A stretch of 64,000 nucleotides of DNA from Stichopus chloronotus (taxonomy: Eukaryota; Echinodermata; Holothuroidea; Aspidochirotida; Stichopodidae), in assembly GCA_021234535.1 (NCBI GenBank), contig CM037840.1:27223020-27287019 (forward strand), written 5' to 3'. The position numbers and the translations under genes are program-made. Position 1 is the first letter of the stretch, and each line of letters opens with the position of its first letter. Below, piece after piece: positions 1-11,784 of the stretch. The notes beneath the pieces were generated by a model that saw only the letters and a list, made by a program, of their open reading frames with translations, made no database searches and was not told the DNA's origin.

Positions 1-1919
1 TATGTTAGTGATGAAGTTGCTCAATCTATGTGCTCAAACAGTCAATATTTCAAAGGTAAAGGTTCAAATAAATTTGGAAAATTTCTTAGTATCCTTTTTC
101 ACTTTTGTTAATGTCCCAAAACAAACGGAATGGTGTTTCAAACATAGCTTGCGTCTATCACAGACAATGATATTACCATGCACTTCCGCAATGGAAGCCA
201 CACATGGGTTAATAGAGTCGCGAACTTAGTCCTACTCGCAACCTTAGGACGTATAATGGTTTGCTTCATGACAGTGGCCCAGGTTATAAGGAAGTAAAAT
301 GAAGACACGATGGAAGCTGCACACCTACTTCACACATATTTTAAGTGCACCTGAAGTCAAACGTTCGTAAAATATTTGTAACATTTGTATTAAACATGGA
401 TTCAAATGGTCCAACTCTCATATTTACAGGAGATCCTGAGCTGTGATATAAACTGTTGAAGCTTTTGTCATTAAAAAAAAAAATAGTAGTTTGGGCCATA
501 ATTTGTGACGTCACTATTGTAGTACTTAAATTAGTTTTTGGTTTGTTTTATTTTTTAAGAAAGCCGTTGCATCTTGTCCCTAAATGTTATCACTCTCTTA
601 CTGTTATCGGCTTACTTGACATTACAAGTCCTCTCCATACAACATGCGTTGCAAGAAACAGTAAATCTTTTAAGGTTTAGAACATTTTAATTTCAAGAGG
701 AAAAAATGCCGGTATAGTTTCTGTTGTACAAGAAGTATCATAACAAATTGCAGTGAAATCTTAAATAATCTTTCAACGCTGCATACCACCAAAATAGAAC
801 TGAACAAGGACAAGATGGGATTCGAATGAATACAACTTATTTTGCAACCTCCAAAATACTTGCAATCTAGACGCCAGGCTCACTGTAAGAAACGTCAGCC
901 TATTATGCTCCAACATGAGTTAACCATGAGACTGGTACAATTTCAACTTCCCTTCCGAATAATTCCACAACTTCTCTCTCGGTCCATTAGAATGTGTCTG
1001 AAATACGGACAAAGAAAGTTGTCACAGTTTTAAGTAGCAAGGTGTTGAGTAGTGTTGGGAATACCATACCCGATTGGGAGGTTCATTTGTATCTGCAGAG
1101 GCATTATAGTATGTCCTACAATACTACCCTAAAAAATGTGTGTTAATCAAACCTTTTTCGTACTTCTACACATTTATAGCCACACATGACGCAAAGACAG
1201 CATAACCCAAAGCTATTATTCTTTTCACTGGTATGTGTGTCATTGGAATGAGGGCGGCAGCTTGCTCTTGAGTTGATTGATCGTTCAGTCAGCTTGTCTG
1301 AGATCTGAGACAACATTTCGGAGAATAACTCTTTGGACTAAGTCTGTGCCTGTAATTTATGTGGTATTCTTCTTCCTTCTGTTGGTAGATGTAACGAAAA
1401 GTTAATTTAAAATAATTTACTATGCTACATATGACGGAGCGTGATTTGTTTACATATTACAATCAGGAACGTGTGTAAATAACAAAGCACTTGTCTATAT
1501 GTGGATAGTTCCAAAACAATTTCAAGATATATAGATCATACTAAACTAGTTCCTTAAAAAAACCGAAGAGAAGAAACAATGCCTTTGTATCGAGAACGCT
1601 TCAACATTGAAACGTTAATGTCTACACCTAATTCTGGACAGAAGACGAATTATTTGATCAAGGACTATATCTATCATAAGGGCACAACTAAAAAAAGAAC
1701 TATTTTAAAAGAGATAAAAATCAACAAACATGCCCTTTGGTCTTATCTATACATGGCGTTGTGAGGCCTACTGGTTCTTGCTACACGCTTACGCGATAGG
1801 GGCAGTTCGCACCCGTTATTCATACAAACACGTTCTTATATTGTGACTCGGAGTCGAGCAGGCCAATGTACTACCATTCTCTAAAGCAGGTTAAGTTGTA
1901 AACGAGGAGGAATCGAACG
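1..1919. other. Upstream non-coding region
   Basis: I see no convincing gene before the first RING gene. Short open frames here have no recognisable motifs. The stretch includes one copy of an interspersed repeat, listed separately at about 400-735. Confidence 0.5.
400..735 (+). repeat. Interspersed repeat family R1, copy 1
   Basis: This is a diverged copy of a unit of about 330 bp that also occurs near 10208 and 14010. Shared landmarks in the same order are an AATGGTC or TGGTCC start, GAGCTG(T/A)GATATAA, ATTTGTGA(C/T)GTC, a cysteine-poor T-rich middle, CTTGACATTAC or CTTGACTATAC, and a CATACAACATGC block followed by AAACAGT. No protein-coding capacity is evident. It lies about 1.5 kb upstream of the first RING gene. 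Confidence 0.7.
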
Positions 1920-3671
1920 ATGGATTTGAACGATTTGGTGGAGAATTTGAGGCCAGAGTGCAAAATATGCTACGAAAAGTACAGTGATGATGTCATGCCG
2001 AAGATGCTTCACTGTAGCCACAGTTTCTGCAAGGAATGCATCCAAAAGCTCATCGACTCGGCTACAAAAAAGCATTCAGCAATCCTCAGATGTCCTTGCT
2101 GTCGTAAAAGGAATAAATTCCAGCCTAACAAGGGGGTCGACTCTTTCAAAAATAATCTCGATCTAAGAAATGTATCTGAGATGGTGACAATGCTGCCCGA
2201 TCGTGCGCGAACGCTCTCTGAATCGTCTTCTATCGAGCACGAACCCTCCCTGGATACCGACGTGGCGGCGGACGCAACCACAACGGAAGACGGGCCGTGT
2301 AAGAAACACGGTGCAACTCTGAATAGATACTGCGTGCACTGCGCAAGGACGATCTGCAACGAATGTATTCTCGCCGAGCACTACGAGCACATGGAAGATG
2401 TCACAGGCCTGGCCGAATACGCAGAGCAAGTCAAAACTGAAATGCTGGAATTACTTGAGCTGGCTAGAGATCTCCCGTTCATGAGGATAAAGGTCGCAGC
2501 TGATCGAACGAGAAAGTTGGTCCTCACCAAGGAGACGGTTTTGATGAATGAGGTCAACCATGTCGTGGAATCTGCAACGAACGATATAGAAGGAGATTTA
2601 TTAGCACTGGAAGAGGCTAAACAGGTACTTTTGCAATTGGGTAACAAAGCTCTTGACAAGGATAAAGAAGGATCACACCTAACCTCTGGACAAGCACATG
2701 GACCAAGCAAATCACTTGCCGATATTGATGAAGTTCTTCAAAAGATTGAAGTTAAAATACAAGAGCGAGAATTTGCATCCCCTCTTGGCTTAACCTTCGT
2801 AGGAATGAAACCAGACGGATCTGTTGGAGACTTTATAAGAGGTAAGCTAAATATAGTTGGACATATTGTGGACAAAGAAAATGTCTTTTACGTGGCTGAT
2901 AATAGAAAACATGACTACGTTGTTCTCATTGGAGTTGCGCATGTTGGCGCGGCCAACGTATCGAAATGGATAATGTCATTCAAGACGGAAGACAGGGCAT
3001 CCCCTGTGGTTTTCTCCAGTCAAGTACTAGGGGTTGGCCAACAACGTTTTCTGTTAATCGCTGTTGGACGAACAGTCTATAAGGTCAATGTCGCACTCGG
3101 AAAATGTATCGCCGAAAAAATTCAACAGATTCACGTGAAAGAAGGAGTCATTACCATGGAAGAATCCTCATCAATTAACGGCGTCGACTGGTTTCATGAC
3201 GACCACAAACAGCTAGCGATCCTGTCTCTCAATACAGGAAAGTCCCTATACCTAATCGACACTGTGAAAAAATACCTTCTTAGGTCCATGAGCACTCCCA
3301 TCAACCCTTCTGTTTTATCTTGCCGCCAGTCTGATAAAGGAAATTCGACCATCGCACGTGACAACTCCAAGCTGGTCATTTTAGGCAACAACGGAAGCAT
3401 AGAAAGTAGGATTGGTTCTTCCAAGGCTCTAGCAGACTTTATTCCCTGGGTGTCATGTTGGGTTCACGCTTGTAAGCCGTCCACAATCGCAGTAGTTTGG
3501 TGCAAGTCCCATGTGTGGAAAATAGCCATACATGATGCGAAAGGGAAAGTTGTGAAAGAGTTGCAAGAAAACACAGATTCTGCGATACCTGTCAGCATCG
3601 CTTACAACGAGGTTGATGGAACTTTCCTGGTGAGCTCAAACGAGGGAACAAATTACTACCCTAAGACCTAA
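1920..3671 (+). CDS. TRIM-like RING/B-box protein, intronless
   Basis: The protein has 583 residues. The start ATG has A at -3 and G at +4. A classical C3HC4 RING uses C14, C17, C32, H34, C37, C40, C58 and C61, as in E3 ubiquitin ligases. A B-box type 2 follows with C127, H130, C138, C141, C146, C149, H154 and H157. Residues about 165-280 are charged and heptad-like, consistent with the coiled coil of TRIM proteins. The last 290 residues or so are beta-rich in appearance and align collinearly with the C-terminus of the second RING gene at 11785. They look propeller-like, but I do not recognise the family. No intron is apparent. A role in ubiquitylation, for example in innate immunity or developmental control, is inferred from family membership only. 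An AATAAA lies about 500 bases after the stop. Confidence 0.9.
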   Translation: MDLNDLVENLRPECKICYEKYSDDVMPKMLHCSHSFCKECIQKLIDSATKKHSAILRCPCCRKRNKFQPNKGVDSFKNNLDLRNVSEMVTMLPDRARTLSESSSIEHEPSLDTDVAADATTTEDGPCKKHGATLNRYCVHCARTICNECILAEHYEHMEDVTGLAEYAEQVKTEMLELLELARDLPFMRIKVAADRTRKLVLTKETVLMNEVNHVVESATNDIEGDLLALEEAKQVLLQLGNKALDKDKEGSHLTSGQAHGPSKSLADIDEVLQKIEVKIQEREFASPLGLTFVGMKPDGSVGDFIRGKLNIVGHIVDKENVFYVADNRKHDYVVLIGVAHVGAANVSKWIMSFKTEDRASPVVFSSQVLGVGQQRFLLIAVGRTVYKVNVALGKCIAEKIQQIHVKEGVITMEESSSINGVDWFHDDHKQLAILSLNTGKSLYLIDTVKKYLLRSMSTPINPSVLSCRQSDKGNSTIARDNSKLVILGNNGSIESRIGSSKALADFIPWVSCWVHACKPSTIAVVWCKSHVWKIAIHDAKGKVVKELQENTDSAIPVSIAYNEVDGTFLVSSNEGTNYYPKT

Positions 3672-6549
3672 GACGTAAGACAAGGCCTGGCTTCCCCAAT
3701 GATCTCAATCAACAAAAGTCTAATCGCTGTTCCATAAAGTATTTCGCGGCTCATTTGCTAAAAACATTTAAACAAAACAGATTGCACTGCTTAAAACAAT
3801 AGGTGTCTGAATTACCTTCTATAAGTCTTTATGTTTATTTTACATGGTGCAGAATATTTTGCTTCTGTGTTCGCAAGTTCGCAAAGAATGTTGGATTGTT
3901 CGTATACTTTTCATCTATACCGATATAACATATTGAACAACAAGTTCCAAAGTTGTATTTCTACAGTTTGTATCAAGCTATAAAATATGAATTTTGTATA
4001 GACCTATACGACTACCATGAGTGTATACATTGTGAGTAATACTTTCCCAAGATATTTTCGTTGGTGACTGCAGTGAAATCATATATCAGTACCGGTGTCA
4101 AGGATTTTGTTCGAAGAAGTAGACATAATCTACAATTTTAACGATGATATTTTTGAAAAACTTTGTAAATAAAGTCGGGAGATCATATTTTACACCTGTG
4201 AGCACTGAAAGCACAGAATACTAAGCACAGAAGTTTAAAGTTTGTTCTGAATTTTTTACATTTGCGATATCATTGCATTGAATATTGAATAAGTATTGAT
4301 AGTATCGTAACTTGACTTAATTTCTTCTTTGATTTGGCAGTTTGAGGTCTGATGCCGAGTAATGTTATTTCCGATTTCACTGCCAGAATTTTACATTCTT
4401 ATTTTTTTTTTTATTAGTGTAGTCGTGTACACTACAATCAAGTAACTTTAATTACTAATGCTACATGAGATTAATAGAAGACGTCTGCAATTTAACTTCT
4501 TTTTTATGTAAAGCAGAAGGTACTGAAATGTTACATTATATTCTACCCATCCGACTACAAATATGGTTACAGGAAGTGTTACATTGAAGGATATATGGGC
4601 AGGCAATGTCCTCTGTATACATAGTCATCTGAAAATAAAGTGACATGAATATAGTTCACATCGAATCGAGAAGTACAGAGACCAGAAGCTGATTTGTTTA
4701 TCAATTCACATACAGACGACTCATTATTAAAGAATATCAATTGTGCAATATCGATTATACATGATCGTTCATCTCAAAAAGAAAGAAAAAGTTCTAAACA
4801 TCACAGAAAGAGGGAAGAATGACACGTTGACTGTGCAATTGCATGTAATATGCAAATTAAGAGCCAGCTCAGGTTATGATGATTAAAAATAGGTCGTCAT
4901 TCATGCACAGTTAACCTAGTAAATAAGTATTATCCACTGTAGAATTTGGGTCTGCCGATGATTACACAAAACATTCATATGTGCAAATAAAAAAGAGGAT
5001 TAAACAAATTCAAGATGTACCTCTCAGTGGTAACTCTCACTACAACCAAATGTGTGTCTCAAACCATTATATGTTTTTTTTTTTTTCGTAATGTGTGACT
5101 CCGGGAAAGGGAACTCAGGGAGATTGTTACTCTTTGACGATGCTTCATAATCAATGAGAACGGAAATTGTATCGACTGTAAGAAGTCTAGTACGACATTT
5201 GATTTTTCTAATTTCCAATTTAGTATCTGATAGTGGTTCTGATAGTGGTATGTCGATGACAATCAAAAGTAAGATGTAGATTTTGTTGGTCATAAACACA
5301 GAGTTTTGATTACTCTTTAAAACAAAATTTGCGTTTCTTTCTCTATAATATCCGGGGAAAGAGCTCTGGCATGATTTAAAGAGAGTTTGACATTCACCGA
5401 CATTGCCACAATGGTGCCCTTTGATTTGGATATATGTATGTCGCTTATAACATTTCTTTAGAGTTTAACATGTGCATTTAAAATCTGACAGCCGATATTC
5501 TTGCAGACAACTATTTAAAATCTTTCCCTTGGTGCCACTGCAATTTGATCTTTGCTTCCTATCTAAATTTAACTCGGGATCCCAGTGTTTTAACCTCTAT
5601 TTTGTAACTATATATGGAGTAAAATTGCACACTTACAGGAAAAAATTAAGCAGAAGAGGGCAATCCACGGAGGTGCATCGCATCCCTATCGTTGTCCACA
5701 ATCATTTAGCTCTTTTACTCGTATGTATAATAGTAGATCGAGAGTTTGATTGAACACCCAGCAATTTGCATTATACACGTACATAGTGCATCGGTACACC
5801 TAGCTAGGCGTAGTACACTCGGCCATGGATGCGTAGATAAACGCGCAAGTGTTCTGTAAATGTAACAGTCATTTGCGCGTCAAAGTACATATTGCCATGG
5901 AGATCGAGGGTGCGTCAAAATAATCCTTTGATTTCCTTTACTTCTCAGAACAGCGCCCTACGACTCTGCGCGTTTTGTAATTGTCCTAAGAACCACGTCA
6001 CAATCATTAGCATTACTCAATTTCTTTTCCCTCGAAAACGTACTGTAAACCACTCAATTCCTTGGCTAGTGTATACAGGGTATGTAACAGTACAAACATT
6101 CTGAGTATAGGTATTACCAAAAGAATGGCAGTGACAATGACAACAGTTTATTTCCAGTCCATACGTATACAATACATCACAATGGATTCACCACAACAAA
6201 AAGAAAACCAGAAAGGGAGGAAAAGGAAGTAAAAAAAATGATAAAGAGTTTTCCTCCAAATAATATAAAATACATCTGACGAATAATATTACAACTTAAG
6301 GTTCCATGTGACATAGAGAAGATAAACACGGGAGATAATTACCCAATTTCAAAATACTATGACTGGTGAGTAGATAAAGTAAACTTTGCTCGCATTTGTA
6401 TTTAGAAGATGTAAGGGATTTTCAGTTTTTTTATCGTTGCATCAATAGAATTCCACTTAGACCCGAGTACGAGATACACAGTTGGTTTTAGATGTTCTGA
6501 TTTATTTTAAATGAGAATTCCCACACTTTCTAGTATCATAGCTATTTAA
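3672..6549. other. Intergenic, no gene seen
   Basis: AT-rich sequence holding the likely 3' UTR of the first RING gene. No convincing coding exon or RNA gene was seen. Confidence 0.45.
4168..4173 (+). terminator. Candidate polyadenylation signal of the first RING gene
   Basis: An AATAAA hexamer lies about 500 bases after the stop codon. A second one occurs near 4635, so the true 3' end is uncertain. Confidence 0.4.
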
Positions 6550-7110
6550 TTATATACTGAAATAGCATTGCAGAGTTAATAGCAACATTTTGTTAAAAAC
6601 TTTATACATGAAGAAAGCTGTTCTAACAGGCAACGTCTTAAAACTATTCAACAATGGGGTTGTGTGATCTAAATATTTAGTCTTACAGACAATACGAATA
6701 ATTCTTCTTTGCTTTATGAAAATTCGGTTTAAATTTGATTTGCATGTGTTTCCCCACACCTTAACACAGTAAGTAAGATAGGGTAGATAGGGTAAGACAG
6801 GGTATAAACAATGAGCAATACAAAATGTACAAGGACCTAGTATTTAAAACATTCTTAACTTTATTCAGAAGGGCAATGCAATTTTCCCAAATACCTTTCA
6901 AATGTAATCCTTCCATGTAAGTTTGTGCTCGATCAAAATCCCACGAAATTTGGTTGAGGTAACCCTTTCAATATTAACGCTGTTTATGTGAACATGCAAA
7001 ATGAGAAAAAGAATGTAATATGACACCTTTTTAGATAAAATCGCTCTGTCCAAATATGATTGCATAGGCTGAAATATTAAGACACATTGTGTGAAACGCA
7101 AAGATATAAT
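6550..7110 (-). mobile_element. LINE fragment: C-terminal part of a reverse transcriptase ORF
   Basis: Reading the minus strand, broken frames give a typical end of a non-LTR retrotransposon polyprotein. The segments are IERVTSTKF-GILIEHKLTWKD, then LNKVKNVLNTRSLYILY, then VWGN-CKSNLNRIFIKQRR, then IIRIVCKTKYLDHTTPL. Their order matches the thumb and connector region of LINE reverse transcriptases of the CR1/jockey/RTE type. Frameshifts and a stop near 6760 separate the pieces, so it is dead. No catalytic YXDD segment is present; only the 3' end of the ORF remains. Confidence 0.8.
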
Positions 7111-7304
7111 AAGTTATTTCACCTTGTACTTGCAAAACCTACCCTACTGTATTGTGTGCCTTATTGATCTATGACGTCACCGATCGAGTGAACTGTCCAT
7201 ATCATAATCAGGCACCGACGACCAAGTCTGAAGTCATTAGACTTACTGTCTAGAAGAAAATCGCAACACAAGTTTTCAAAGTATTTTGCCGGTTAAAAAT
7301 TTGA

Positions 7305-7960
7305 CTTGTGAATCGTGACTTTGACCTCTGACCTTACACATTGATGGGAGACACAACCTCAGACCATGGGTCACCTATCAACCGCAAGTTTCATCCTCAT
7401 TGGTTTTACGGTCTATGAGGAGTTGCAGGAGCAAACTTTTCGGTATCAAATTTGACTCGTGACCCCGGAATTCGATCTTTGACCTCAAAACACATAAAAA
7501 CATGATTTTATATAGAATTCTGTATGCCGGTCATATATGTGAAGGTCCCATGTGACGGGAAGCACAACTTCAGACCATGGGTCACCTAGTTACCAACTTT
7601 GACCTTCATCGACTTTGCGGTCTAGGAGGAGTTGCGAACGCAAAATTTTCGATGTCAAATTTGACTTTTGACCCCTGAACTTGACCTTTGATCTCAAAAC
7701 ACATTAAACATTATATTAAGATAAAATCTTGTATACCAGTCACATATGTAAAAGTCCCATGTAAATAGTCACTTTGGATTAAGAAATACAGCAGAAATAA
7801 GATTTTCACTTATTTGACATTTCACCTCTGACCTTTGACCTGTGAGGTTTAATTTTGACGAGAGACACAACTTCATTTCAGAACATGGGTCACCTATCTA
7901 CCAACTTTGATCCTCACAGGCCTTGCGATGCAAACTGTCGAAATTGAAGTGAAATTATCT
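7305..7960. repeat. Tandem repeat of about 240 bp with DR1-like TGACCT pairs
   Basis: About two and a half diverged units follow each other. Each carries a TTTGACC(T)-rich block, then CACAACTTCAGACCATGGGTCACCTA-type text, a GGTCTA(T/G)GAGGAGTTGC block, and CTCAAAACACAT. Each unit contains one or two TGACCTnTGACCT pairs. There is no coding potential. Confidence 0.75.
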
Positions 7961-7985
7961 TTCGCACACAAATTCACAGACACCT

Positions 7986-8002
7986 CCCCCCCCCCCCCCC
8001 CC
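7986..8002. repeat. Poly(C) tract, 17 C
   Basis: An uninterrupted C homopolymer, the longest of about two dozen C or G runs of ten bases or more in this window. Confidence 0.95.
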
Positions 8003-8039
8003 ACAGACAGACACACGCATACATCTTCACGCATTTGAC

Positions 8040-10200
8040 TCCTACTATAATGGAAGATTCCAGGTCACCTTAAGTACCATACCAGGTTAGACCACTATGT
8101 CTCATACATGGACCACACATGAGAGAGAGCCATAGTACATTTTAACGTCCCAAAGCAACCACCGTCTCATCTCGTACATTACATGTGCAGGGATGAGATA
8201 GTAAATAATGCATTTTCCGTAATGAGTTTATCTATGATAAAATTCAAATTCGGTAGACTTCAAGGTTGGAGGGAATCACGGTTGCTTTTAGCGGCAAAGG
8301 TTACGTAGTAAATTAGTCTTAGGTCTCTTACCTTTTTTTACACCATATGTTTCTTTTGTTTATAATGGTGGTAATACAAAAACTATTTATTACATTCTCT
8401 TTGACATCTCTCTAGTTTCCATTTAAATCTGTGATTCCTTCAAAGCAAAATTAATGAAGATAATATTTTTGTCTGACTTAATTGCATAAATTTTGTATTC
8501 ATTTTTCGTGCGAAGTTACCGTAGTAGGAGTAAAAGTAGTTTTTTTTTTTTTTCAGTACAAGATCAACCTGCTATCATAAGGAGACACCGAGACTGAGTT
8601 ATCTTGCGACATGATATTGTGACTAAGGAATTCCTTCCAAAAGGAAGCAGCTGCAATACAAACAAATAAGGTACTTGTCAAAGTTTGTGTTTATTCATAC
8701 AGTGATAACTTCGCCATACTGGGTTGACATCGAATAGCTTGTGAGAACTTTAAAGAGTACAATTACATGAAAAGTGCTAATAATTAGCATAAGTAGTCAA
8801 GTTTCACATTCGGTAGTTATAAAAGAAACTGTCGATTTAGTTAATGCTGGTTGTTTACCGTGACTTAGTACTCACGTGAAAAACTGGCCACGATTTTTTC
8901 GACCAAATTTGATCGTTATTTATACTCACTCACTATACAGCTATATGATCATTTGTGACACATGAAGATCCTCTAAGTGTGACAAGTTGTAATTACCAAG
9001 TCAAAGAAAACTTTAAGTTGACAAGGCTTTGAAAAATTTAGTGACTTTCACAAAACAACTCAAGGCCCCCCTTTAAGGTCCTGTAGAAACTCTTATCATA
9101 GTTTACATCGATTGACACAGAAGGAAATGCGAAGGATAATTATATTACCTTGTTTGTTGACTTTCTGAATCTCTGTTCTTATATCGATGTGTTGTTATTA
9201 CACTTTTATGATGCAGCTGAAGTTTGCTGTAACCTTCGTGTGCCTTCGTCCCCCCCCCCCCCCCACACACACACACACAACAGATTAACAATTAAACACA
9301 CACATATATACACTTTCCGGGTCGAGGTTATTTGAGGCTTTACATTCCAAACGTTTATAAGTGCCTTATGTGTGTTCCTTGCCTTGAGTGTGTTTTCGAA
9401 CGTGACCGCTACCTTGAGAGCTGCAAGGTTATGGAAAAAAAATCTTCTTTTCTCTACTTGCTACAAAGTAGAAGGTAGTTTGCACTATCGGAGCTTCCTC
9501 TTCCCCTCTTTCACAACCTTAATTCATAACAATGCAAATAGCTAGTAATATGAACGAATACCTAAAAAAGGTATGGAATTTACATGATATCCATGGAATC
9601 ATATAAATTGGAAATAGCGTATTGGGGAGACTCTATCATGCATATAGGCTTAAGCTTGTTACTGAAATCAGTTCTTTGTTAAATGAAAGACGATCGTAGG
9701 CCTACAAAGCAGAGACTGAAAAGCCCAATCTTTCCCCCGGTTCAGTCACGATCCCGTAGCCAACTCAGATTCCGTGGATGTGAAGGGAGGGCTACCACAT
9801 AGTGCAAATGTGATAATGTGATATAAAGTTGTCCTTGCGTTTTGTCCTTGTTGATGTCTGGTTAAGATGTAACTGCTGAGCCTACAAACACGAGTTTTTA
9901 AAACAATGATGTAGGTGCATATGCAGTGAGGGGGGGGGGGGGGGGAGGAAGTGTCAACCTCACTCATGCAATGGCTTGGTGCTTCGAACTTTTTCAACTT
10001 TCTATCAAACTTTCATTAATAGCTCCTGTGACTGTGTCACACGCATCACAATGCATCAGTATACATTTGTTGTAACCATTAAGGCCTGTCGTAACATCAG
10101 GTCACCGATATTTGGAGGAAAATTGGATTTTCGTGAAACATGGTTAGAGTGTGCCCAAAGAAAATAATTTTAAATACATGCCACCGCACCAAGCATACAA
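8040..10200. other. Intergenic, no gene seen
   Basis: AT-rich non-coding sequence with a C15 run at 9250-9264 followed by a short (AC)n, and a G-run near 9931. The open frames are short and low in complexity. Confidence 0.45.
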
Positions 10201-10207
10201 AAACGAA

Positions 10208-10535
10208 TACATATGGTCCACTTCCCATCTTCAGAGGAAATTACTGAGCTGAGATATAACTTGTTGACGTTCATTAACTTAATTTTAAAATGGTACATTA
10301 CGACATAATTTGTGATGTCGTTCTGGTGCTATTCAAGTTTGTGTTTCTTTGTGTTTTTCGAAGGACCTTGGACCTTTTCATCATCTATGATCACCATCTC
10401 ACTGTTACGGGATGACCTGACGCCGTCTCCACACAATATGCTATGCAAGAAAACAGCAAAAAGTTTTCAATTTTAAAAAAGAAATTCTAAGTGAAAAGCA
10501 GGTTTAAGAAGAACATCACAAATTATGGTGAAATT
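10208..10535 (+). repeat. Interspersed repeat family R1, copy 2
   Basis: Diverged copy of the repeat at 400-735, in the same orientation. It has GAGCTGAGATATAACTTGTTGA, ATAATTTGTGATGTCGTTCT, and CACACAATATGCTATGCAAG followed by AAACAGC. It lies about 1.58 kb upstream of the second RING gene, close to the 1.52 kb spacing of copy 1 from the first RING gene. Confidence 0.7.
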
Positions 10536-11784
10536 CACTATTTCAAACAAAGTAAAAAGTTTTTCTTTCTTTTTTTTTTGTAATTCTAGACTTCAGATAC
10601 ACCGTTAACTGAAAGTTGCACAGAATTTGATATCAATGTGACACTTTAATAGTAATTAAGGTAATTATATTGTCTTATGTGTGCAGAGTGAATTAGATCT
10701 GTCGCCTTCAATAAGCAAACTGGGGGGGGGGGGGGCAAAATTTCCTTCTTTCTGATAGTTATACTCTCTTGGAATGCAATGTGCAGTCTTTTCAAGCACC
10801 CAAACTTGCTTTTATTCAGATCTTAGACAGAAACTGCTACAAGAAAAAAAAAAGCGACTGAGTTTGAAAGGGACATGTAGTCACAAATTACCAATTTCCT
10901 TGTTTGTTACTACTTTGATTAGTTTGGTCAGATTGGTAGACAGGCTAACGTTAAGGTGGTTGGGGGAAACCCTTCGTACTGTGGCTGATATTTGCATTAC
11001 TTGAACTTTGCACTGAGACTTATAGCAGATAGGGACGTACCCTATAGGTAAACTGCAGTAATCACTGGAGGAAGATTTGCCGACAGTTTAGTAATCTTGT
11101 AGAGGCAACTCTATGACAACGCTAAAGCCTGCAGACTATAGATATTTGGACAACCCTGTATTACACTGTATTCACGTAAGTGGCTTTAACTTTGCATCAT
11201 GTATGTGAGAGGATTTCGAGTACCTTTACCATGAGAACGTCGACAACGATATCTGTTACAAGGTAAAGGGAACGCTGCTTTTGTGAATTTCACACATCTA
11301 TGGACAAGAATGTCGTCGTGTTTTGCAATATTATCCGTGGATCTCACCACAACGTTAACATTTCTGGATTAATAGTTTTATATAATTCAGCAGGTATTTT
11401 GGGTGGCTTTCGACAGTCGGATGAGTAAACTGTTTCCAATCAAGCTAATAGTGTTGAGTTCACTGGATAATCCGTTTTGTTATTTCAACCATACTCCTAC
11501 CTGTAGTGACGTACATATAACAAGCCTAGACAATACATGTGTAATGAGAGAGTCAGCAATTTTCTCGATAAAACTTCGATCTACTTTGTTTTGGCTCGAG
11601 TTGGAAAAAAAGAAGCTCAGCTCATACCATTTATTTCATCTAGTTCAACGTCTTCAAGATGTTGCTATTAGGGAGTTCTTCAAATAAAAAAAAAATGCAA
11701 TAAAAATCGATTATTTTGACTTCGAATCGCTCATGTCTACTTTTCACACCGAGTGCCAAATTAGCAATATTTATGCAAGTCACG
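10536..11784. other. 5' flank of the second RING gene
   Basis: No convincing exon seen. It includes a G-run near 10723 and poly(A)-like stretches. Promoter elements could not be assigned with confidence. Confidence 0.4.

Noticed and set aside
1881..3424. Several minus-strand frames over the first RING gene
   Set aside because: Antisense shadows of a gene with a canonical RING and B-box on the plus strand.
11716..11784. N-terminal extension of the second RING gene
   Set aside because: The upstream frame starts at TTG, not ATG; the RING begins only after ATG 11773/11785.
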